64,000 nucleotides of DNA from Lysobacter sp. ISL-50 (GCF_018612875.1 NZ_JAGGRI010000018.1:1-64000), one strand, 5' to 3'; positions 9,801-17,335 are shown, numbered from the stretch's first letter. Made by a program: numbers and translations. Notes: a model not told the origin generated them from the letters alone.

Positions 9801-9992
9801 CTCGGCGGTCTGGCGTATTCGCCGATGGCGCGCGCCGTCGCCGGCGGCCTGGCGTTCTCGACCGTGGTCAGCTTGCTGTTCCTGCCGACGATCTACGCGA
9901 TCCTTGACGACATGCGCGAAGGCACCTCGGTGCTGGTGCGTCGCGCGCGCGGCAAGCCCGCGGGCGGTGGCGAGGCGCCGGCATTGGCGTAA
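6888..9992 (+). CDS. RND efflux permease, second of two
   Basis: A 1034-residue AcrB-like pump, one base after the first permease and preceded by GGAGG inside that gene. It is not a copy of the first: the TM4 pair reads VDNAVV instead of VDDSIV, and the TM10 position that is Lys in AcrB is Asn here (VVVNNGIVMVEH, about residue 915). Both variants also occur in other HAE subfamilies, so this alone does not mean the pump is inactive. A glycine run (GGDGGGGGGQDG, about residues 642-655) marks the second periplasmic loop. One adaptor plus two unlike permeases recalls MdtABC, where the pumps form a heterotrimer; that arrangement is inferred here. Confidence 0.93.
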   Translation: MSSVAEISIKRPITTIMLFVSMFVIGLIAAVRLPLESLPDISAPFLFIQLPYDGSTPEEVERTIMRPAEEALATMTGIKSMQGNATATGASIFLQFKDWDRDISIAASDARERIDAIIDDLPDGFQRYFVFKWSSSDQAVLQVRLAGDMDLSREYDLIDREFKRRLERIPGVAKVEIGGAAPNEVEIAILPDRMVAHDVDLNTLTKKLQALNFSISAGEIEDGGRRLRVQPIGQVIDLEQFRNLVINTSGLKLRDIADIRLKPARLDTGRRLDGRPAIGLDIFKERSANLVEVSKLALAEVEAIRAQPALSNIEIKVVQNQGEEVTDSLLELGEAGAIGLLLSIAVLFFFLRHWPSTLMVTLAIPICFVMTLGFMHFVGVTLNVLSLMGLLLAVGMLVDNAVVVVESIYQEREKMPEQPQLASIIGTRHVAIALSAGTLCHCIVFLPNLIGETNNISIFMSQIAITISVSLLASWLVAVSLIPMISARMKTPPAVNKTTGLIPRLQINYAHFLRWTLEHRGLSVIGIILVVALSIVPMMMTKFDMFGNDGGKEAFIAYHWKGNYTRDQMSAEILKTEQFLEPRRKEFHIKQIYSFFSENNGGNAGTRLQFVDGEVENTKAMTERISKVLPKSAKAEIVVSLDGGDGGGGGGQDGKSVQVQLVGDSTETLSELAGDIVPILSRRSELRDVRVDVGDRNSELNVRVDRERAASFGFSVEEVSRFVGLALRGAQLRDFQRGETEVPVWARFAGAEKFGIENLSEFTVRSPDGRSVPLLAMVDVNVRPTASQINRNNRQTTLTIQANLNAKTTTPEARKAMEETLKKVAFPAGYSYSFDGSSFERDDDAGKQMMINLVLALVMIYVVMAAVFESLLFPAAIMSCVVFSIFGVFWLFWLTGSSFTIMAFIGILVLMGVVVNNGIVMVEHINNLRRRGLSRNEALVEGSRERLRPIMMTMGTAILAMIPISLSDTVVLGGLAYSPMARAVAGGLAFSTVVSLLFLPTIYAILDDMREGTSVLVRRARGKPAGGGEAPALA

Positions 9993-10039
9993 TCGAACGC
10001 GGTCGTTGTCTGGAGTTGAGCTGGCCGTTTCCCCAGATT

Positions 10040-10271
10040 GAATCCCCCCCTTTGAAAAAGGGGGGGCAGGGGGGATTCGCTTTTACCCGCGCAAGCTCAT
10101 CGACCCGCATCGGAAGCGCAAAGCAAATCCCCCGCGCGGAGGTTTAGCCCGAAGCGGAGCACCATCGAGCGCTCGCCCCCTTTTTCAAAGTGGGCACCGA
10201 ATCCCAGCAGCGGTGTCGCCTCGATGAGAGGCAGTTCCCCCCTTTGAAAAAGGGGGGCAGGGGGGATTCGC
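10040..10271. repeat. Three copies of a CCCCCCTTTGAAAAAGGGGGG element
   Basis: Copy A (10040-10078) has outer arms GAATCCCCCC/GGGGGGATTC and a core CCCCTTTGAAAAAGGGG. Copy B (10235-10271) is nearly identical and in the same orientation. A shorter copy at about 10175-10196 is inverted. They fill the space between the convergent efflux operon and traB-like gene and probably act as bidirectional terminators or REP-type elements. Confidence 0.7.
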
Positions 10272-10272
10272 T

Positions 10273-11478
10273 CTACCCCACCAACTTGCTGGCAATCCGA
10301 AACCCAGCCAACCAGACCCCGATACCCGTACCGATATTGGTCAGCATGAAATTCAGCACCACGCGCGCCACCCGATTGCGATACCAGCCCTTCACTGTCT
10401 GCGCATCGTCGCGCAAGGCCATGAAATCGCCGTAAGCCGGTTTGCGTCGATGCACTTCCACCAACGCGCTCAACGCGCCGGTGGGCACGCCCGGACGGAA
10501 CGGCTTGAGCGGCGCGACCACCGCGGCGGTGATGATGCTCAAGGGATGGCCGCCGGCGATCAGGCAACCCAGCGCGGCCAGGCCGCCGGTGAACAGCACC
10601 CACTGCAGCAGCAGGTCCGCGCCCATCGCCGCGCCGCCCTTCCAAAAGCCCCAGCCGATGCCGGCCAGGATCAGCGAGGTGATCACGATCATCACCCACG
10701 GCACCTTGCTCTTGGTGTGCACCTGCTCCAGCGCGGTGCGCTGCGCGAGCGGGTCGTCCTTGTCTTCGCGCAGATGCTTGGCCAGACCCTGCAGATGACC
10801 GGCGCCGATCACCGCCAGCACGTCGCGCGACTCGCCGACGGTCTCGCGCAGGCGCGCGGCCATGTAGCTGTCGCGCTCGGCGATCACGGTTTCGTACAAC
10901 TGCGGGCTCTCGGCGGCGAACTCGCCGAAGCTCGATTCGAGCATGTCGCCCTGCTTGAGCTTCTCGATTTCTTCCTCGCCGACCTCATCGGCGGCGAACA
11001 GGCTGCTGACCAGCCCGACGCCGAGCTTGGCCCGGCCCCAGAAACCCAACCGCTGCGAAGCGCGGCGAAAGGTCAGGCCGACTTCGCGGTCGATCAGATG
11101 CACCGGCAGCTCGCGCTGGCGCGCTTCCAGCACCGCACGCTTGAGTTCGGCGCCCGGCTCGATGCCGAGTTGCTCGGCCAGCCGGCGCTGATACGCGGCC
11201 AGGGCCAGATTGGCCGCGAACAGCGCGGTCTTGCCCGAGCGGATCACCTGGATCAGGTCGAGCTTGGCCAGCGCGTCCGGATCGGTCAGTGCCTGCAGGC
11301 GCTGGGCGTCGAGCTCTACCGCGACCGCGTCGTACCGGCCGCTGCCGATCGCGTCGCGGACCGCATCGACGCTGGCCTGGGAGACGTGCGCGGTGCCCAA
11401 CAGGGTGTAGCGGACGCCGTCTCGCTCGACGATGGCATGCGGTTGGCCTTGCAGGCCGTCGTTCAGCGGTTCATTCAT
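10273..11478 (-). CDS. TraB/PrgY-family membrane protein
   Basis: A 401-residue protein with an N-terminal TraB/GumN-type domain. The conserved YTLLGTAHVS segment lies near residue 25 and a second histidine motif (VIGAGHLQGL) near residue 245; in the related TIKI family these positions belong to a metal-dependent protease-like site. The C-terminal third has several hydrophobic helices (VMIVITSLILAGIGWGF onward) and a charged tail, so it is probably an inner-membrane protein. I chose ATG 11478 (MNEPLND) over a longer frame that lacks conservation signals. Proposed roles in the family range from pheromone shutdown to proteolysis; the role here is unknown. Confidence 0.8.
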   Translation of the reverse strand: MNEPLNDGLQGQPHAIVERDGVRYTLLGTAHVSQASVDAVRDAIGSGRYDAVAVELDAQRLQALTDPDALAKLDLIQVIRSGKTALFAANLALAAYQRRLAEQLGIEPGAELKRAVLEARQRELPVHLIDREVGLTFRRASQRLGFWGRAKLGVGLVSSLFAADEVGEEEIEKLKQGDMLESSFGEFAAESPQLYETVIAERDSYMAARLRETVGESRDVLAVIGAGHLQGLAKHLREDKDDPLAQRTALEQVHTKSKVPWVMIVITSLILAGIGWGFWKGGAAMGADLLLQWVLFTGGLAALGCLIAGGHPLSIITAAVVAPLKPFRPGVPTGALSALVEVHRRKPAYGDFMALRDDAQTVKGWYRNRVARVVLNFMLTNIGTGIGVWLAGFRIASKLVG

Positions 11479-11903
11479 TCGGGATCGGGCTTCTGGGCTC
11501 GCGCGGCGAAGTGCTGTGCCGGAGCACAGAAAGGCCCGCAGCATAGAGGCTGCACGAGGTGCCGGCAAACTCGCGACGACGGTCTCGGCAGGGCCCGCGG
11601 TGGCCGTTCGGATGGGGCCGGCCAGCGCCGGCGCCGGCTCAAGCGCGGCCGAGCGAATCGGTTTGCCGAATCCGGCATCGGCGCTCGCGCAACTGCCGCG
11701 CGACCCGTATCCGCCGCGCGATGCGGCCGACGCGGCGGCGTAAGGTTGCGGGCAACGCCGTCAGCGGCTGCCCGCATGAGCGAACGGTCTGGCCGAAGCG
11801 GGAGGGGTGGGGCCCCGGCCAGACCGGTCGCGTTTGCTCGTCGGTGTTGGTTGTCTGGTAAGCCGCGCTGCTGGAACAGCGCGGCTCGAACAACGTCGCT
11901 ACG
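11479..11903. other. Intergenic region upstream of the traB-like gene
   Basis: I see no gene in these 425 bases. They hold the hairpin at 11862-11885 listed separately; the rest is unremarkable GC-rich sequence and should include the promoter of the traB-like gene. Confidence 0.5.
11862..11885 (-). terminator. Hairpin after the hydrolase gene
   Basis: A perfect 9-bp stem (GCCGCGCTG/CAGCGCGGC) with a 6-nt loop lies about 18 bp past the hydrolase stop. There is no strong T-run after it, so it may be a weak or Rho-assisted terminator. Confidence 0.5.
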
Positions 11904-12830
11904 TCAGGCGAACCCGTAAGGCAGGTTTTCGCTGGAAACCACTTTCTCGCCGACCTGCTCGCCGTGCAGGAACCGCAGCGCCGCGCCGATCACGTTGCCG
12001 TCGTCGGCGATGCGGTTGTGGCCCAGTCCCTGCGTGCTCAACAGGCGCGAGTCCGGCCAGTAGCGCGCGTAGCGTTCGCCTTCCGACCACGGCACTTCGC
12101 GATCGTCCAGGTCGTGCACGATCAAGGCCGGGCTGGCGATGGTCGGCGCATTGCGATGCGCCTGCTGCGAATCGAAGCTGATGCCGATGCGCGACTCGTA
12201 GTAAGCGAACATGCGCCGGCAGATATCCTCGCCGACCCACAAAAAACGCGCGAAACGCTTCACCGCGGCGACCGGATCGGCGGCTGGCGCGATCAGCACC
12301 ACGCGTTCGGCGCGCATGCCGCGCGCCATCGCCAACAGCGCCGCCGCGCCGCCCAGCGAATGGCCGATCACCAGCGCCGCCGGGCCGTAATGCTCGCCGA
12401 CCGCGAACAGATGGCGGGTGAAATCGGGCAGGGTCGCGAGGCGCCCGCCGCTGCGGCCGTGGCCGAGCTGATCGAAGGCGACCACGGCGTAGCCTTCCGC
12501 GCGCAATTGCGGCAGCCACTTGGCGACGCGGGTGCCGTGGCTCGACCAGCCGTGCGCAAACAGCACATACGGCTGCTGCTGCGGATCGCCCCAGACATAG
12601 GTGGCGATGGCATGGCCGTCGATCTGCAAGGTCTCCTCGCGCGCGCCGAAGGTCGGCGCGGCCAGGGCGCGCCGGCGCGAGGACGCGAACGGCGTGCAGA
12701 ACAGCGTCGCGGCGCGGCGCATGGTCGCGTTGGGCGCGAGCCAGGCGCCGAGCAGGAAGCCGAAACGCAGCCGGTACAGCTTGATTACGTTACGAACGGT
12801 CGTGCTAATTTTGGCGATAAGCGGATACAT
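11904..12830 (-). CDS. Alpha/beta hydrolase
   Basis: A 308-residue alpha/beta-hydrolase-fold protein. An oxyanion motif (LFAHGWSS, about residues 90-97), the nucleophile elbow GHSLGG (Ser158), an acid in HDLDDREV (about residue 246) and a late histidine (GLGHNRI, about residue 275) form a complete catalytic triad. The first 60 residues are hydrophobic and basic, possibly a membrane anchor. It lies 20 bp downstream of a TetR regulator on the same strand, so the two are probably one transcript and the regulator may sense its substrate or product. Esterase or lipase activity is plausible; the substrate is unknown. Confidence 0.85.
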   Translation of the reverse strand: MYPLIAKISTTVRNVIKLYRLRFGFLLGAWLAPNATMRRAATLFCTPFASSRRRALAAPTFGAREETLQIDGHAIATYVWGDPQQQPYVLFAHGWSSHGTRVAKWLPQLRAEGYAVVAFDQLGHGRSGGRLATLPDFTRHLFAVGEHYGPAALVIGHSLGGAAALLAMARGMRAERVVLIAPAADPVAAVKRFARFLWVGEDICRRMFAYYESRIGISFDSQQAHRNAPTIASPALIVHDLDDREVPWSEGERYARYWPDSRLLSTQGLGHNRIADDGNVIGAALRFLHGEQVGEKVVSSENLPYGFA

Positions 12831-12850
12831 GACGGAACCTCGTCGGTCGC

Positions 12851-13465
12851 TCAGGCGGTGGGGGAGGAAGCGTAGGAGCGGATCAGGCGCTCGAAGGCGC
12901 GACGGCCGCGTTCGGTGGCCGAGTCGTAGCCGAACAGACCGGAGTCGTGATGCACGACCAGGGCCAGTCCGTAGATTTCGAACGCCAGCTGCGCGGTATC
13001 GGTGTCGGCGCCGAGTTCGCCGCTGTCGATGGCCAGTTGCACGGCCTTGCCCAGGACCTGATACCAGCGTTTTTGCTGATCGACCACGGCGGTGCGCAGG
13101 GCGCCGGGGCGGTCGTCGTACTCGCTGACCGCGCCGAGCAGCACGCAGCCGCCCTCGGTGTGGCGGGCCCAGTCGAACCAGTTGTCGGCGATGGCGCGCA
13201 GCCGCGGCAGACCGCGCGGCTGCTTCAGCGCCGGCATCATCACGTAATCGACGAAGCGCTGGCTGGCCATGTCCAGCACCGCCAGCTGCAGATCTTCGCG
13301 CGAGCCGAAGTGGGCGAACACGCCGCTCTTGGACATACCCACCGCGGCCGCGAGCGGGCCGATCGACAAGCCTTCCAGCCCGGCCGAGCAGGCGATGCCG
13401 TAGGCCTGATCGAGGATGGCCTCGCGGGTGGCGGCGCCTTTATTGGTGGCGGTCAGAGCTGACAT
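12851..13465 (-). CDS. TetR/AcrR-family transcriptional regulator
   Basis: A 204-residue regulator. The N-terminal helix-turn-helix is clear (TREAILDQAYGIACSAG then MSKSGVFAHFGSREDLQ, residues 13-60), followed by an alpha-helical ligand domain with a Trp-rich centre (DNWFDWARHTEGGCVLL). It is the first gene of a pair with the hydrolase 20 bp downstream. Its promoter region has a strong candidate operator of CCGTTCG repeats 18-55 bp before the start codon, which suggests self-control. The C-terminal domain resembles the TetR_C_6/YcdC-like group, though that assignment is tentative. Confidence 0.88.
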   Translation of the reverse strand: MSALTATNKGAATREAILDQAYGIACSAGLEGLSIGPLAAAVGMSKSGVFAHFGSREDLQLAVLDMASQRFVDYVMMPALKQPRGLPRLRAIADNWFDWARHTEGGCVLLGAVSEYDDRPGALRTAVVDQQKRWYQVLGKAVQLAIDSGELGADTDTAQLAFEIYGLALVVHHDSGLFGYDSATERGRRAFERLIRSYASSPTA

Positions 13466-13483
13466 GGGGCGAAAATAGCACGT

Positions 13484-13520
13484 CCGTTCGTTTTATTGCG
13501 ACCGTTCGTCGGCCGAACGG
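13484..13520. promoter_or_regulatory. Candidate TetR operator
   Basis: An inverted repeat CCGTTCG-TCGGC-CGAACGG occupies 13502-13520, and a third half-site CCGTTCG lies at 13484-13490, exactly 18 bp upstream in the same phase. The site is directly upstream of the TetR start at 13465. Sequence shows the repeats; binding by this regulator is inferred from position. Confidence 0.6.
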
Positions 13521-13616
13521 GCAAAGTCAGCATAGCGAGTTCGCGCCGCCGCGGCTGGCCCGGGCGGCACGCAGGATGTGTTCAATTGTGTTTGCCCGAG
13601 ACCAGCGCCGCGTCGG

Positions 13617-13657
13617 GCGCTGTCGCGGGGTACGAACGGCGCGAGCCGCGACAGCGC
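13617..13657 (-). terminator. Long inverted repeat after the agu gene group
   Basis: Perfect 12-bp arms (GCGCTGTCGCGG at 13617-13628, CCGCGACAGCGC at 13646-13657) with a 17-nt loop sit 29 bp beyond the acetyltransferase stop. No T-run follows on the minus strand. It may end the operon or protect the 3' end of its mRNA. Confidence 0.5.
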
Positions 13658-13685
13658 GCTCAGTCGCGCGACTCGTGCGAAACGC

Positions 13686-14267
13686 CTAGCGCAGTGGCAG
13701 GCCAGGTACGTTTTCATCCGGCTCGCCGACCTTGCCGTCGCCGAGCGCGAGCACCATCTGCACGGTATCGAGCCAGCGCCCGTGCTTGCGGCCGATGCCG
13801 GGAAACACCCCGGCCAGCTGGAACCCGAGCCGCTCGTGCAAGTTCACCGAGGCCGCGTTGCTGCCGTCGCCGATCACCGCGACCATCTGCCGGAAGCCCA
13901 GCGCGGTGCAGTCCTGGATCAGCTGCCGCATCAGCGCGCGGCCGACGCCGCGGCCGTGGCAGGCCGGTTCGACATAGACCGAGTTCTCGACCGTCCAGCG
14001 GTAGCCGATGCGGGTCCGGTACGAGGTCGCATAGGCATAACCGGCGAAGGTGCCGACGCCGGCCTCGACGAATTCCGCGATCAGATAGGGATAACCGGCT
14101 TCGACGATCGCGCGCCAGCGGCGGCGCATTTCGGCGTCGTCGGGCACGTCGTACTCATAGGTCGCCACGCCCTCGCGCACTTCACGGGCGTACAACGCGG
14201 CGATCGCGGCCAGGTCGGCCTCGACGCCCGGGCGCAGCCGCAACGCGGGGCCGGCGGCGGCGCTCAA
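13686..14267 (-). CDS. GNAT N-acetyltransferase (phosphinothricin acetyltransferase-like)
   Basis: About 193 residues of the GNAT fold. The acetyl-CoA loop is HGRGVGRALM, preceded by the beta-strand SVYVEPACHG and followed by NAASVNLHERLGF, the pattern of the Pat/Bar and YncA group that acetylates phosphinothricin, methionine sulfone or similar small amines. The start is probably a TTG at 14267 that overlaps the TGA of the upstream amidase (TTGA), so the two are translationally coupled. Because it follows the agmatine-putrescine genes, a polyamine-type substrate is possible, but that is inference from neighbourhood only. Confidence 0.82.
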   Translation of the reverse strand: MSAAAGPALRLRPGVEADLAAIAALYAREVREGVATYEYDVPDDAEMRRRWRAIVEAGYPYLIAEFVEAGVGTFAGYAYATSYRTRIGYRWTVENSVYVEPACHGRGVGRALMRQLIQDCTALGFRQMVAVIGDGSNAASVNLHERLGFQLAGVFPGIGRKHGRWLDTVQMVLALGDGKVGEPDENVPGLPLR

Positions 14268-15151
14268 TCGCGATACCGCTTGAGCAGGTCGGCGTAGGCA
14301 TCGATACGGCGGTCGCGCAGGAACGGCCAGATCCGCCGCACGTGCTCGCTGCGGCCCAGATCGACTTGCGCCATCACGATTTCCGGCTCGGCGGTCCTGG
14401 CTTCGGCGAGGAACTCGCCCTGCGGCCCGAGCACATGGCTGGAGCCCCAGAACTGGATGCCCGAGGCGCCGATCGGCGAGGGCTCGTGCCCGACCCGGTT
14501 GACGCTGAGCACCGGCAAGCCGTTGGCGACCGCGTGGCCGCGGTGGCTCAGGATCCAGGCCATGCGCTGGCGGTCTTTTTCGTCCTGCTGATCGTCCGGG
14601 TCCCAGCCGATCGCGGTCGGGTACAGCAGCAACTCGGCGCCGGCCAGCGCCATCAGCCGCGCGCCTTCCGGATACCACTGGTCCCAGCACACCAGCACGC
14701 CGAGGCGGCCGACCGAGGTCTGGATCGGCTCGAAGCCGATATCCCCCGGGGTGAAATAGAACTTCTCGTAGAAGCCCGGATCGTCCGGGATATGCATCTT
14801 GCGGTACTTGCCGGCGATGGAGCCGTCGGCCTCATAGACCACCGCGGTGTTGTGATACAGCCCGGCCGCGCGGCGCTCGAACAGCGAGCTGACCAGCACC
14901 ACGCCGTGCTGCCTGGCCAGCGCGCCCAGGCGTTCGGTGCTCGGGCCCGGGATCGGCTCGGCCAGATCGAACTCGGCCACCGACTCGTGCTGGCAGAAGT
15001 ACGGCCCGTTGTGCAGTTCCTGCAGCAGGACCAGCTTGGCGCCCTGCCTGGCGGCTTCGCCGACGCGGCTTTCGATGTTGGCGAGGTTGGCCTCGCGCGA
15101 GCCGTGGTCGCGATCCTGGATCAGGGCGACGGGGAGGGTGGTGTGCTTCAT
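14264..15151 (-). CDS. aguB: N-carbamoylputrescine amidase
   Basis: A 295-residue nitrilase-superfamily enzyme that converts N-carbamoylputrescine to putrescine, CO2 and ammonia. The Glu-Lys-Cys triad is complete: Glu45 (LLQELHNG), Lys118 (GKYRKMHIPDD) and Cys155 (LVCWDQWYPE). The EKFYFTPGD and CWDQWYPEGAR motifs are characteristic of AguB rather than other nitrilases. It follows aguA after 215 bp and overlaps the acetyltransferase gene by four bases. Start ATG 15151 gives the normal length. With aguA it completes the plant/bacterial agmatine route to putrescine. Confidence 0.94.
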   Translation of the reverse strand: MKHTTLPVALIQDRDHGSREANLANIESRVGEAARQGAKLVLLQELHNGPYFCQHESVAEFDLAEPIPGPSTERLGALARQHGVVLVSSLFERRAAGLYHNTAVVYEADGSIAGKYRKMHIPDDPGFYEKFYFTPGDIGFEPIQTSVGRLGVLVCWDQWYPEGARLMALAGAELLLYPTAIGWDPDDQQDEKDRQRMAWILSHRGHAVANGLPVLSVNRVGHEPSPIGASGIQFWGSSHVLGPQGEFLAEARTAEPEIVMAQVDLGRSEHVRRIWPFLRDRRIDAYADLLKRYRD

Positions 15152-15366
15152 CGAATCGGGTCCGTTTTCACTGGACGCTATGGTAGCTCGGCGGCCATGA
15201 GCGGACCCACCCACTCGCGCCCACGCGACCGGCGATGCGCGCATGTCAATCGACGTGGTGACGCCGGCCGGCAAGCTCCTGCCGCTTCAGTTCTGGATCA
15301 CGGCGGGTTCGGGTCGATTCGCGCCGCTCGACGGGCGGGGCGCCGAAGCGGCCCCGCTCAATGGGC

Positions 15367-16404
15367 TCAGCCGGAGACCACGCCCTGCGGCAACTGCATG
15401 GTCACGCAATGCAGGCTGCCGTTCTGCCAGATCAAGGGCCGGCAGGGCACGGCGACGATCTCGCGATCCGGGAAGGCTTGCGCCAATACCGCCTGGGCTT
15501 CGCCGTCGCGGGGGTCGCCGTAGGCGGGCATCAACACGGCTCCATTGATAATGAGGAAGTTGGCGTAACTGGCCGCCAGTCTTCGGTTTTCGTCGATGAT
15601 CGGCTGCGCCCACGGCAGCGCGAACAGGCGGTAGGGCCGGCCGTCGCGAGTGCGCAGGGCGGCCAGCTCGGCGGCCATGGCCTGCAGCTCTGGGTAGTGC
15701 GAGTCGGCCGGATCGTCGCAGCCCTGATAGACGATCGCATCCTCAGCGGCGAAGCGGGCGAGGGTGTCGATATGGGCGTCGGTGTCGTCGCCTTCCAGGT
15801 AGCCGTGATCCAGCCACAGCACCCGGTCCTGCTGTAGCCATTCGGACAGCTTGGCGGTGATCTCTTCGCGGCTGGCGTCCGGATGGCGCTCGTGCAAGCA
15901 CTGCCAGGTGCTCAGCAAGGTGCCCGCGCCATCGGTCTCGATACCGCCGCCTTCCAAAGCGAAATCAATGCTTTGGCGATCACTCTTCGAGAAGATTCCC
16001 TGATCGTGCAGGCGCTCGACCAGCAGATCGTCCTGGCTGGCGTCGAACTTGCCGCCCCAGCCGGTGAAGCGGAAATCGAGCAGGCGGAAGCCGTCGCCGG
16101 CCTTGAGCGTGATCGGGCCGGAGTCGCGCAGCCAGGTGTCGTCGTAGGGCGCGTCGATGAAGCGCACCCGCTCCATGTCGATGCGCGCCGAGGACAGGCG
16201 CGCGCGCGCGTAGGCCTGGACGTCGTCGTCGGCCACGCAGATCAGCACGGGTTGGAAGCGGGTGATGGCCGCGACCAGGGCGATGTAGGTCTCTTCGACC
16301 TCGCCCAGGCGTTGCGCCCAGTCGGTGTCGGCGTTCGGCCACGCGATAAGGACCGCGGACTGGGGTTCCCACTCCGCAGGGAAGCGCAATGCGTTGTTAG
16401 TCAT
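15367..16404 (-). CDS. aguA: Agmatine deiminase
   Basis: A 345-residue member of the peptidyl-arginine deiminase-like family that hydrolyses agmatine to N-carbamoylputrescine and ammonia. It shows the N-terminal PAEWEPQSAVLIAWP motif, the DDTWLRDSGP substrate-binding stretch, the GGGIETDGAGTLL motif and the C-terminal catalytic Cys333 in NGSLHCVTMQLPQG. Length is typical of AguA. It starts four bases after the stop of the small exported protein at 16409-16738 and precedes aguB, so the group can be one transcript. It supplies the substrate of AguB. Confidence 0.94.
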   Translation of the reverse strand: MTNNALRFPAEWEPQSAVLIAWPNADTDWAQRLGEVEETYIALVAAITRFQPVLICVADDDVQAYARARLSSARIDMERVRFIDAPYDDTWLRDSGPITLKAGDGFRLLDFRFTGWGGKFDASQDDLLVERLHDQGIFSKSDRQSIDFALEGGGIETDGAGTLLSTWQCLHERHPDASREEITAKLSEWLQQDRVLWLDHGYLEGDDTDAHIDTLARFAAEDAIVYQGCDDPADSHYPELQAMAAELAALRTRDGRPYRLFALPWAQPIIDENRRLAASYANFLIINGAVLMPAYGDPRDGEAQAVLAQAFPDREIVAVPCRPLIWQNGSLHCVTMQLPQGVVSG

Positions 16405-16408
16405 AACC

Positions 16409-16738
16409 TCAAAGGATAGGCGGTTTCGGCCCGACTTCGTTGGTGTCGGCCTTGTTCGCGACCACGTCGATCACCCGGCTCTTCTCGAAATACACGGTGA
16501 AGGCCGGATAGACCCAGCGGTTGATCTGCGGCCACTGCTTCTTCTGGCCGCCGCGCGCATCCAGGCGCTGAGTGGGCTCGCCGTAGCGGGCCTTGACCTG
16601 GTCCATGCTCTGGCCGCGCGAGGGCAATGCGGACTTGCCCTCCTGCTGCACGCGCTGGATCAACAAAGTCTCGGCCGAGGCGGCGCCGGAGAGGGCGAGC
16701 AGGGCGAGCAGCGGTGCAACGGCAATGCGCAGTTTCAT
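16409..16738 (-). CDS. Small exported protein with BamE/SmpA-like segment
   Basis: A 109-residue protein with a clear signal peptide (MKLRIAVAPLLALLALSGAA, cut near ASA). The mature part includes RGQSMDQVKARYGEP, which resembles the first helix of BamE/SmpA-OmlA domains, followed by a short beta-rich tail with WVYPAFTVYFEKSRV. It lies four bases upstream of aguA and is probably co-transcribed with it. I recognise it as a conserved xanthomonad hypothetical protein; a BamE-like fold is a guess from that short motif. No catalytic residues are evident. Confidence 0.75.
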   Translation of the reverse strand: MKLRIAVAPLLALLALSGAASAETLLIQRVQQEGKSALPSRGQSMDQVKARYGEPTQRLDARGGQKKQWPQINRWVYPAFTVYFEKSRVIDVVANKADTNEVGPKPPIL

Positions 16739-16853
16739 GGCAAATCCACCTCGTCAAAGGACGCGGGATTCTAGGCACAAGGTGACGCTTAGCGGCAGCG
16801 TGCGGCCGTCACGGTTTTGCGAAGCTGGGGACGAAAGGGGTGGAATAACGAAG

Positions 16854-16875
16854 AAAGCCGCCTTGCGGCGGCTTT
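16854..16875 (-). terminator. Terminator of rpmJ
   Basis: A 9-bp stem AAAGCCGCC/GGCGGCTTT with a 4-nt loop, about 40 bp past the rpmJ stop. On the minus strand the hairpin runs into TTTCTTCGTT. Confidence 0.8.
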
Positions 16876-16917
16876 CGACTTGAACCTCGGGCGGCGGCGG
16901 GAGGCCGCCGGCGGGTC

Positions 16918-17043
16918 TTAGCGCTGACGCGCCTTGAAACGCGGGTTCGACTTGCAAATCACGAAGACCTTGCCGCGGCGGCGGACGACTTTGCAGTCGC
17001 GGTGACGGGCCTTCGCCGACTTCAGGGAGGACAGGACCTTCAT
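16918..17043 (-). CDS. rpmJ: 50S ribosomal protein L36, zinc-free type
   Basis: A 41-residue protein, [16 protein letters not shown] at the start and [11 protein letters not shown] at the end, nearly the same as the YkgO paralogue of L36. It has only two cysteines (positions 17 and 30), so it lacks the Cys-Cys-Cys-His zinc site of the usual L36 and is the C-minus form. It is below the size most gene finders report. A consensus -10 box lies about 55 bp upstream and a terminator follows, so it is a single-gene unit. From memory, xanthomonads carry this form as their L36. Confidence 0.95.
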   Translation of the reverse strand: MKVLSSLKSAKARHRDCKVVRRRGKVFVICKSNPRFKARQR

Positions 17044-17098
17044 GACAGACCTCGGCAAAAAATAGGTGGAAGAAGCGGGGTGGAAAAGTTAGCCCGCG

Positions 17099-17128
17099 AT
17101 TATAGAGGACAAATCTTCGCCGGATCAA
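17099..17128 (-). promoter_or_regulatory. Promoter of rpmJ
   Basis: On the minus strand TATAAT (17099-17104) is a perfect -10 hexamer, with TTGATC (17123-17128) as the -35 at 18-bp spacing. The implied start of transcription is about 50 bases ahead of the rpmJ ATG. Confidence 0.6.
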
Positions 17129-17300
17129 GTGCTTGCGTAGAAAAAATCCAGCCGGCGCCGGGAAGGGGCATCCGGAAGCGGGAATTGCCCGGATAAAACG
17201 GGCTGGCGCATCGCCTGGATCGGCCGGTCGCGGCGCCGATCGCGGCCCGGTCCGGGCGGCGCAAGCGCGGCGCGCGATAGCCGATCCATCCGCCGCCGAA

Positions 17301-17328
17301 TCGAAACCGCGCCCGGCCGCCGCATAAT
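17301..17328 (+). promoter_or_regulatory. Candidate promoter of cmk giving a leaderless mRNA
   Basis: CATAAT at 17323-17328 is a good -10, with TCGAAA at 17301-17306 as a weak -35 (16-bp spacing). Only seven bases separate the -10 from the cmk ATG, so transcription would begin at or beside the start codon. No Shine-Dalgarno sequence is present. Confidence 0.4.
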
Positions 17329-17335
17329 AGGCCGC

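Noticed and set aside
13496-15523. A 675-codon plus-strand frame opposite aguB
   Set aside because: Arg/Pro/Ser-rich antisense shadow with no domain; the minus strand encodes clear enzymes.
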